A DNA stretch of 55,014 nt from Salaquimonas sp. (GTDB taxonomy: Bacteria; Pseudomonadota; Alphaproteobacteria; Rhizobiales; Rhizobiaceae), in assembly GCA_028289365.1 (NCBI GenBank), contig JANQQM010000066.1, positions 1 to 55,014 on the forward strand, read 5' to 3'. The translations under genes and the position numbers were made by a program. The notes below the pieces were generated by a model. The model searched no databases. It had not been told where the DNA came from and saw only the letters and a program-made list of their open reading frames with translations. Position 1 is the stretch's first letter; each line of letters opens with the position of its first letter. Shown one piece after another: positions 51,859 through 55,014 of this stretch.

Positions 51859-53924
51859 GATAACCGGCTTACAAGTGAATCAATTTCATCAACAATCTGA
51901 GTTTGTGACGTGCGCTGCCTTACACTAGTCATGATCTCCAAAGCATAGCGCCACTCAGGCCCGCCAAAGCTTTCCTTGGAATATTCATACATTTTTTTTA
52001 CCTCTTCCAGTGAGTCATTTTTCAATAAGTAGGGATAATCAGGGCCCAAGTAATATCGCGCATCACTCTCATCACGAGGTACTATTATGTTCGCATTACA
52101 ATGGGCAGCCGTAAACCCCTTCAGGAAAGGTTTAAAGCCATCAATATCTCTATGATTCCTCACTGCGTAGTGTAAATTGTAATCTTGCAATTTAGATAAC
52201 CAATCGGTGTTAGAGTTCTTTGTGTCGACTTGATAGAAATCCAAATATTTTTGCAATTCAGATGAGAATTTTGCGTTTACAATTTCACCAAAGTAACAAG
52301 CAGCAAATTTTTCGGTTTGACTACATTTGTAGGGAATCCTGGGATCGACATGGTGGGTAATCATATGTACTATTTTTTCGGGATATTTGGATAGGTAATA
52401 CTTGTGCTGTGCAATTGAAGAAGCAATGTATACGTCTGTAAATTCTGCAAAAATTGCGTTTTCAGGATCGTCAATATAGTCTAAACACAATATATTACCA
52501 TTATTTTTCAATAGTTCCATGGTATTAAAACTATCTTTTTTCTTTAGGAACCCTTTCGTTAATATCAAAATGTGATCATTTAATTTTTTAACATCAAAAT
52601 TATTTATATAAAAAGGATTATTATCAATTGAAAAATTTTTGTATATTTCAAATAGTTGATTTCCTCTCATTTTTGTTGACGCAACATTTTGAAATTCAGT
52701 TTGATAAACCCAAGCAATATTACGGCGTTGTTGTTTTAGAAAATTAGTATTTTTATTTTGCGTGCAGTTTTTATGTTCGAATTTGAAATAAAGATCATTG
52801 TCACGGGATGTTCCGATATGGGCTGGCAACACGATTGGATATGTATCTAACTTCCACATACTGTAACCAAGTACCGGCTGATCTCTTTTACTAAACCGGC
52901 CGTAATTTGACCACCAAAACTCCATAAGCTGCTTGACATTGGTTTTATTGTGCGCGCGCCATAAAAAGCATGCTTCAACTAGGCCAGTATTTCTAGGAAC
53001 TCTCTCCTTTTTGTAATGCATATATTCTGAGACAATGGATCTCGGCTCGTGTCTTTGATGTGCAATTATCGCTTCAAGTTCATTGTATATATCGGATCGC
53101 TCGGGATGTGGCCATGCAACAAATTCTTTGTCCGCCAACCAAATCTTGATAAATCGATATGTATCTCCAACCAACACAATATTTGAATCAATGTAAATTG
53201 AATAATCATATTGATTAAGAAATCTATGTGGTAACAATTTATATTTTCGATTATTAGTGACATTATCAGTTTTATTATCATTGACTATCGAATATTTCCA
53301 GCCGTTAGCATTATGTGTTTTATCAGAAAAACAAATATAGTCGATATTATTATCAATATAAAGAGGTTCTTTTAATTCATCATAATCACCAAATAACGCA
53401 GTATATATACATATCTTTTTGTCAATATTAATATTATATTGTGCTGTAGTCGTTTTTTTAAAAATGTTATTGCCACTTATATTGTTAAAAAGTCGGCCAA
53501 ATGACAAATTAATATTAGTGATACTTTGGTGATTGTGATATTTTTCTAAGTTTAAAACTGCGTTTTCGTAGTTTGATTCTCTAAGGTTTTTGATACCTGT
53601 GTACAGCTCTGAAACACACTCGATGTCTCCCCACTTGGAGATTAGATCGAAGGAAGCAGTAAGGCGCCCCTCACCCTTGCCGCACAACTCGAAATGTACC
53701 AGCGGGTTGAGCCCTGCCTTTGCCACGTCGGGGTAGGTTTCAAGGTAGTAGCCGGTGTCGAATTTAGCAGAGGGATTACGGCCCAGATGGGCGCCGATCC
53801 ACAAATAATGTTTGGCCGGATCCATGCCCATGGATGTTACGTCTGGATATTGGTCGAGATACCAGGCCGCATCGAACAGGTCGCTGCTACGAATTGCATC
53901 TAGCTGTTTCTGATCGACCTGCAT
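51855..53924 (-). CDS. DUF616 glycosyltransferase-like protein with YPDV repeats
   Basis: A 689-residue protein. Residues 12-85 hold two copies of a repeat (FDAAWYLDQYPDVTSMGMDP, AKHYLWIGAHLGRNPS; FDTGYYLETYPDVAKAGLNP, LVHFELCGKGEGR) common at the ends of exopolysaccharide enzymes. Residues ~170-400 match DUF616, a GT-A-like domain: KICIYTALFGDYDELKEPLY, IDYICFSDKT, YDYSIYIDSNIVLVGD. A third, unrecognised part covers ~450-689 (YKCSQTEKFAACYFGEIVNA). The repeat-coding end (53640-53924) is GC-normal while the rest is AT-rich, suggesting a fusion. Confidence 0.8.
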   Translation of the reverse strand: MQVDQKQLDAIRSSDLFDAAWYLDQYPDVTSMGMDPAKHYLWIGAHLGRNPSAKFDTGYYLETYPDVAKAGLNPLVHFELCGKGEGRLTASFDLISKWGDIECVSELYTGIKNLRESNYENAVLNLEKYHNHQSITNINLSFGRLFNNISGNNIFKKTTTAQYNINIDKKICIYTALFGDYDELKEPLYIDNNIDYICFSDKTHNANGWKYSIVNDNKTDNVTNNRKYKLLPHRFLNQYDYSIYIDSNIVLVGDTYRFIKIWLADKEFVAWPHPERSDIYNELEAIIAHQRHEPRSIVSEYMHYKKERVPRNTGLVEACFLWRAHNKTNVKQLMEFWWSNYGRFSKRDQPVLGYSMWKLDTYPIVLPAHIGTSRDNDLYFKFEHKNCTQNKNTNFLKQQRRNIAWVYQTEFQNVASTKMRGNQLFEIYKNFSIDNNPFYINNFDVKKLNDHILILTKGFLKKKDSFNTMELLKNNGNILCLDYIDDPENAIFAEFTDVYIASSIAQHKYYLSKYPEKIVHMITHHVDPRIPYKCSQTEKFAACYFGEIVNAKFSSELQKYLDFYQVDTKNSNTDWLSKLQDYNLHYAVRNHRDIDGFKPFLKGFTAAHCNANIIVPRDESDARYYLGPDYPYLLKNDSLEEVKKMYEYSKESFGGPEWRYALEIMTSVRQRTSQTQIVDEIDSLVSRLS

Positions 53925-53950
53925 GCAGAGCTACCCTGATTACCGCTTTG

Positions 53951-55014
53951 TCATTTCTGGCCCATTTTGGCGATATTGCCATTTGGCAGGCGCCCCTCCC
54001 GCCAGCCAAATTCCAGATAGTGGCGCGAAGGGTCAACCCCGGCATTCTTTATATCCTCGTAGTGTTCCCGATACCATTCGGGATCGAACATTCCGGTCTG
54101 CTTTAGCCGCGCCAGCTTGCGCCGCATGCGGAAGCGACCCGACAAAAGGCCACTTTCTCCAGGGTCGCACAGTCCATGCAGGACCTGGCCGATTGCCTTG
54201 CCGACCAGCCTGTCGGGACCTTCGATTTGCTGGCCATTGCCCTCTAGCATTTTGGTCAAGGTTGCTATTTCGTCAAAGCGTTCCTTCAGTCGGTTTTCCA
54301 GCTTGCTGCATTCCAGTTCTTTTTCAGCCAGCATATGGGCCTTATCCTCAGCGCGGCGCTCTGCATCTGTGACACGGAGTTCGTTGTCAGAAAGATCGCT
54401 CTTCAAGATTTCTATTTCGCGGTCCCTATCATCAAGCGTTTTGGTATTCTCCTCCATACGGCGCTCTACATCGCTAACCATGCTTTGCTTATCGTTAAGA
54501 ACGCTCTTCAGGTACTCAATCTCGTGATCCTTGTTATCGAGTGTCTTGGTGCTTTCCTCGATACTGCTTTGAATATCGCCTATGTGGCTTTCTTTCTCGA
54601 CAAGTTCCTTTTTGAGACGTTCGATTTCCCGCTGCGTGGACTCAATCAAGTGTGATCCGGGCTGCTTTTCGAGTTCTAGTGTCAGCTCGCTGATTTTTTC
54701 TCTGGCCTGTTCATAATCCGCTTCAAGTTTTTCTTGTTGGGCAGCGAACTCGGCCACTTGTCGAGCCAGTTCCCCTTCCAGACGTTCGATACGATCATCA
54801 GTTACGGTTTTTTGTAGATCCAGCTGACTATTCTTTTCAACGATTTCATGCTCCAATGCCGCGATTCGTTTCTTTGTTTCGGTGTCCAGTTCCGACAATT
54901 GCTGGGTTTGCTTTTCAACCGTGCGGTTACGTTTCTCAAGCTGCGCTTCAAGCTTCGTGTTTCTCCGCTTTTTGCTCAAGCTCTCGGATCGATCAACACA
55001 GTTCTTTCCCAATT
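53951..55014 (-). CDS. Coiled-coil protein with C-terminal YPDV-type repeat (5' end outside window)
   Basis: At least 353 residues; the frame runs to the window edge, so the true start probably lies beyond it (TTG 55012 is not convincing). Most of the visible part is a long coiled coil of heptads rich in Glu, Lys and Leu (ERLKKELVEKESHIGDIQSS; EIEILKSDLSDNELRVTDAE), with quasi-repeats of about 33 residues. The C-terminus is one YPDV-type unit (FDPEWYREHYEDIKNAGVDP, SRHYLEFGWREGRLPN). Upstream, an enzyme domain may precede the coil. It is 26 bp before the DUF616 gene. Confidence 0.7.
   Translation of the reverse strand, partial: LGKNCVDRSESLSKKRRNTKLEAQLEKRNRTVEKQTQQLSELDTETKKRIAALEHEIVEKNSQLDLQKTVTDDRIERLEGELARQVAEFAAQQEKLEADYEQAREKISELTLELEKQPGSHLIESTQREIERLKKELVEKESHIGDIQSSIEESTKTLDNKDHEIEYLKSVLNDKQSMVSDVERRMEENTKTLDDRDREIEILKSDLSDNELRVTDAERRAEDKAHMLAEKELECSKLENRLKERFDEIATLTKMLEGNGQQIEGPDRLVGKAIGQVLHGLCDPGESGLLSGRFRMRRKLARLKQTGMFDPEWYREHYEDIKNAGVDPSRHYLEFGWREGRLPNGNIAKMGQK

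Overview
The window looks like a chromosomal segment of a mid-GC alphaproteobacterium, most likely from or near the Hyphomicrobiales (rhizobia and marine relatives). The main reasons are an Rrf2 regulator with the cysteine spacing and start motif of RirA, a TGA-N9-TCA iron-responsive box beside it, FrcA-like single-domain sugar ABC ATPase organisation, and frequent TTG starts behind good Shine-Dalgarno sites. Assignment to a genus is not possible from the sequence alone.

Region 1 (1-8935) is iron homeostasis. After the end of a monooxygenase-domain protein and an MFS exporter come rirA and, divergently, a run of genes: an unrecognised Cys-rich protein, an imelysin, bacterioferritin-associated ferredoxin (bfd), bacterioferritin (bfr), a di-haem DUF1111 protein, a second imelysin and a Tat-exported DUF1513 protein. 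The iron box overlaps both divergent promoters. A perfect 11-bp inverted repeat joins the bfd stop codon to the bfr Shine-Dalgarno site and could couple translation of the two genes.

Region 2 (9766-20697) is a sugar or cyclitol catabolic cluster. A LacI regulator faces an operon of Gfo/Idh dehydrogenase, TIM-barrel isomerase/epimerase, ABC ATPase, permease and binding protein, ended by a strong terminator. An SDR, an aldo/keto reductase and an IolG-like inositol dehydrogenase follow, with a convergent tartrate/malate dehydrogenase. The classical iolBCDE genes are absent, so the substrate is open. Paired TTGATG-N7-CATCAA operators lie between regulator and operon.

Region 3 (20.7-25.9 kb) is a decaying, partly AT-rich stretch. 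It holds a pseudogene with one frameshift and one amber stop, three small orphan genes, a GT8 glycosyltransferase and fossil copies of a dispersed repeat.

Region 4 (25.9-41.6 kb) is mixed: a metallophosphoesterase with a two-component pair, a LysE exporter, a membrane protein, an orphan HlyD tail, a cytochrome c, an Xre/RES toxin-antitoxin pair, a His-tailed MFS transporter, a 38-residue lipoprotein, an L,D-transpeptidase, a phytochelatin-synthase-like protease, and a LacI gene divergent from an ion-transporter-like permease.

Region 5 (41.8-55.0 kb) is a secretion and surface-glycan locus. A PrtD/HlyD type I exporter lies divergent from a serralysin-type RTX metalloprotease and is followed by a tandem GT2 glycosyltransferase. 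A second minus-strand operon encodes a coiled-coil protein (cut by the window end), a DUF616 glycosyltransferase-like protein with YPDV repeats, a methyltransferase and a sulfotransferase. No tRNA, rRNA, intact IS element or CRISPR array was seen.
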